Shown here: positions 62,201 through 64,000 of the stretch, in pieces | Layout of the letters: each line of letters begins with the position of its first letter | Numbering within the stretch: the stretch's first letter is position 1 | Assembly (NCBI GenBank): GCA_040218795.1 | Contig: JAVJQT010000003.1 | Location: 485,937-549,936, forward strand | Length of the DNA: 64,000 bases | Direction: 5' to 3' | DNA from: CCMP332 sp040218795 | GTDB lineage: Bacteria; Bacteroidota; Bacteroidia; Cytophagales; CCMP332 | The notes under the pieces: generated by a model | What the model was told of the DNA's origin: nothing | Seen by the model: only the letters and a program-made list of their open reading frames with translations | The model's database searches: none | Translations under genes and position numbers: made by a program

Positions 62201-64000
62201 ATGTTACTTAAAAGTAATTTCAATGTGATTTATTTCACTCTGGCACTTGTTTCGTCCTATATTTCATTTGGGCAAACCACTTCTCAAAAAAGCTCTGTTC
62301 CATTTACTATTCTTGATTCAATGACATTATTTAATCCACCAAATCAGGGTTCAATTTTAAAAGATCCGGTTTATACAGGTACAGAATTTTGGTTTAGGTC
62401 AACAAATTTGTTAGGTGGTTTGGATTCTGTTTATATTTTTAGTAGAAATGGATTGTTTCAAAGTTCATTTTTACTTCCCGGAAATAAGACTCCAAGAAGT
62501 ATTGTATGGGATGGTTTAAACATTTGGATGACTCGAAATTCATCAATAAATACTGAGATTTATAAAATAGATACAGCAAATAAATTAGTAATTTCCACTC
62601 ATTTATTAAGTAGGTCATATGCGACAATGGCCTTTGATCCTAGTGCCAACGCTGGCAATGGTGGAATATGGGCATTGTCTTTTTCAACACCACGAGCTTT
62701 ATATTTACTTGATTCCAATTTTTTCGAGATTGACAGTATTGAGGCATTTCAGCTTCCAAATAGTATTTTCTATTTTACCGTGGATACTTCTACATATGCA
62801 AATTCACATTTTATATTATCACGAACACAACCTGGATTAAGGGATCAATTATTATGGTATGATATAACTACCAAATCGCTCTCCAATAATAATTATTATA
62901 ACTCCCAGGACATAGGATTTTGTGATGTTACGAGAGGTATATCGACTATATATGATACAAGTTTTAACAATTCAAATACAAAATTAATGTCATTATCCTC
63001 AAATTGGGATGACACTTTGAATAGATTAATTATATATGAACTAGGCCCTCCACCACCTTTTCCCGCTCCGATAAACGATGACATCTGTGGCGCTTTAGAA
63101 ATTAAACTTGATAGTCCATCTATTTTTTTTAACAATCTTGAAGCTACTTCCTCTCCTAATGAGCCTATTGGATCTTGTTTTACACATCCGGTGGATTCAT
63201 CAGTCTGGTTTAAAGTTGTAGTTACAAACCCCTCCTTTTATGTTCAACAAGGGCCTGACTCTCCCAATACACCATGTAATCCTGCTATTAATGATTATCA
63301 AATTGCGGCATATGATCTAATTGGAAATGGTTGTCAGGCATTACCCGTACAAATTGGCTGTGGTGATGAAAATGGTGGACCATGGGGCACTTTTGCAAGA
63401 ACTACTGTTAGAGGCCACACTCTGGGTGATACAGTCTATATTCAGCATGATGGGGATTGGTTTCCTAATTATGCTTATCTGCAAGCGGTATCTATTCCGA
63501 CCATTTCCAGAGACTTTGAATTGTATGATACTACCAGATATATTGCTCTCTATGATGATGAGTGGTTTTTAGATACAGGGTTGACCAATGGGCAAATTGG
63601 AGAGGATTCCAGAGTGAGCGATGAACAAGGTCAAAGCGGTGATTATTCTTTGAAAATACAGGGCTCCGAAAAGCCTGTTTATCATTTGTACGATCTTGAT
63701 TCTATAGTTCAATTGGTTGGCTTTAGCATGTATATTCCTTCTGGAAATCAAAGTTATTTTGAATTAAAAAATACTGATAGTTCTAATCTTTTTAACGTTC
63801 AATTTGGCCCTAACAATAACGGGTTATTGAGTCATGACAGTACATCTTTTAGTTTCCCCAATGACCAATGGTTCAATCTCGAATTCTATTTTGATCTGGA
63901 TAATGACAGCATGTTAATTCTCATCGATCAGAGTTTTGTTCTGATTGATGCAATTCCCGGGAATCCCAAGATAAATTCATTTCAATTTGAGCCTTCAAGG
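62201..64000 (+). CDS. Secreted protein, N-terminal 600 residues (cut by window end)
   Basis: The frame from the ATG at 62201 has no stop to base 64000, giving 600 codons; the gene continues beyond the window. The signal peptide is about residues 1-25 (core VIYFTLALVSSYISF, then GQ). Residues about 30-285 look like a propeller-type domain (LLGGLDSVYIFSRNGL, SRSYATMAFDPS, GIWALSFSTPRALYLL). A PPC/CUB-like module follows (about 290-430; DICGALEIKL, CFTHPVDSSVWFKVV). Residues from about 440 form a LamG/concanavalin-like sandwich (DYSLKIQGSEK, QWFNLEFYFDLDNDSMLILID). A T9SS sorting domain is expected beyond the edge but not seen. Confidence 0.85.
   Translation, partial: MLLKSNFNVIYFTLALVSSYISFGQTTSQKSSVPFTILDSMTLFNPPNQGSILKDPVYTGTEFWFRSTNLLGGLDSVYIFSRNGLFQSSFLLPGNKTPRSIVWDGLNIWMTRNSSINTEIYKIDTANKLVISTHLLSRSYATMAFDPSANAGNGGIWALSFSTPRALYLLDSNFFEIDSIEAFQLPNSIFYFTVDTSTYANSHFILSRTQPGLRDQLLWYDITTKSLSNNNYYNSQDIGFCDVTRGISTIYDTSFNNSNTKLMSLSSNWDDTLNRLIIYELGPPPPFPAPINDDICGALEIKLDSPSIFFNNLEATSSPNEPIGSCFTHPVDSSVWFKVVVTNPSFYVQQGPDSPNTPCNPAINDYQIAAYDLIGNGCQALPVQIGCGDENGGPWGTFARTTVRGHTLGDTVYIQHDGDWFPNYAYLQAVSIPTISRDFELYDTTRYIALYDDEWFLDTGLTNGQIGEDSRVSDEQGQSGDYSLKIQGSEKPVYHLYDLDSIVQLVGFSMYIPSGNQSYFELKNTDSSNLFNVQFGPNNNGLLSHDSTSFSFPNDQWFNLEFYFDLDNDSMLILIDQSFVLIDAIPGNPKINSFQFEPSR

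Overview
The window reads as chromosome of a Bacteroidota bacterium, probably a gliding or surface-active Cytophagia/Flavobacteria-like lineage; I cannot place it more finely. The evidence is: type IX secretion (T9SS) C-terminal sorting domains of type A and type B on several secreted proteins; two PorP/SprF-family outer-membrane proteins beside a giant type-B adhesin; a dcw cluster without ddl and murF; a TTG/TAnnTTTG-type Bacteroidota promoter before mraZ; low G+C with AT-rich spacers; and almost no Shine-Dalgarno sequences.

Layout. 1-3089 (+): tail of an MscS channel, then a four-gene envelope-stress-like module (multi-TM protein, winged-helix regulator, small membrane protein, CreD) whose two transcription units each carry the same 19-bp palindrome. 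3157-8853: a secreted coiled-coil protein (-), a lipoprotein with three Ig-like repeats and a C-terminal c-type heme site (+), and a methyltransferase plus a three-part GT2/GT-C/TPR glycosyltransferase (-). 9092-13053 (-): two translationally coupled T9SS type-A secreted proteins. 13610-14633 (+): FMN reductase and a small acidic protein.

14706-29868 (-) is a 13-gene division and cell-wall (dcw) cluster, mraZ-rsmH-ftsL-ftsI-murE-mraY-murD-ftsW-murG-murC-ftsQ-ftsA-ftsZ, with start/stop overlaps at most junctions. Its upstream region has a Bacteroidota promoter overlapped by three 10-bp direct repeats that look like an MraZ box. Upstream lies a 485-bp tandem array of palindromic, MITE-like elements, then a small four-helix-bundle gene, a fifth copy of the element, and an Uup-type ABC-F ATPase (-). 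An MBOAT acyltransferase/SGNH pair (+) follows.

35822-55245 is a surface-adhesion locus. A 5031-residue secreted protein with about 48 tandem repeats of about 88 residues and a 694-residue type-B partner are transcribed leftward; two PorP/SprF-family proteins, probable secretion/anchoring partners, are transcribed rightward from the same 152-bp divergent region. 55278-60149 (+) holds a FlaA1/CapD-like nucleotide-sugar enzyme, a YpdA-like flavoprotein, formate-tetrahydrofolate ligase and a TPR protein. The window ends with a seven-bladed FG-GAP propeller T9SS protein (-) and a secreted protein (+) cut by the window edge, which has an open frame from 62201 to the end.

No tRNA, rRNA, CRISPR array, transposase or prophage was seen. 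All gene calls come from reading translations and motifs by eye; no database search was possible.
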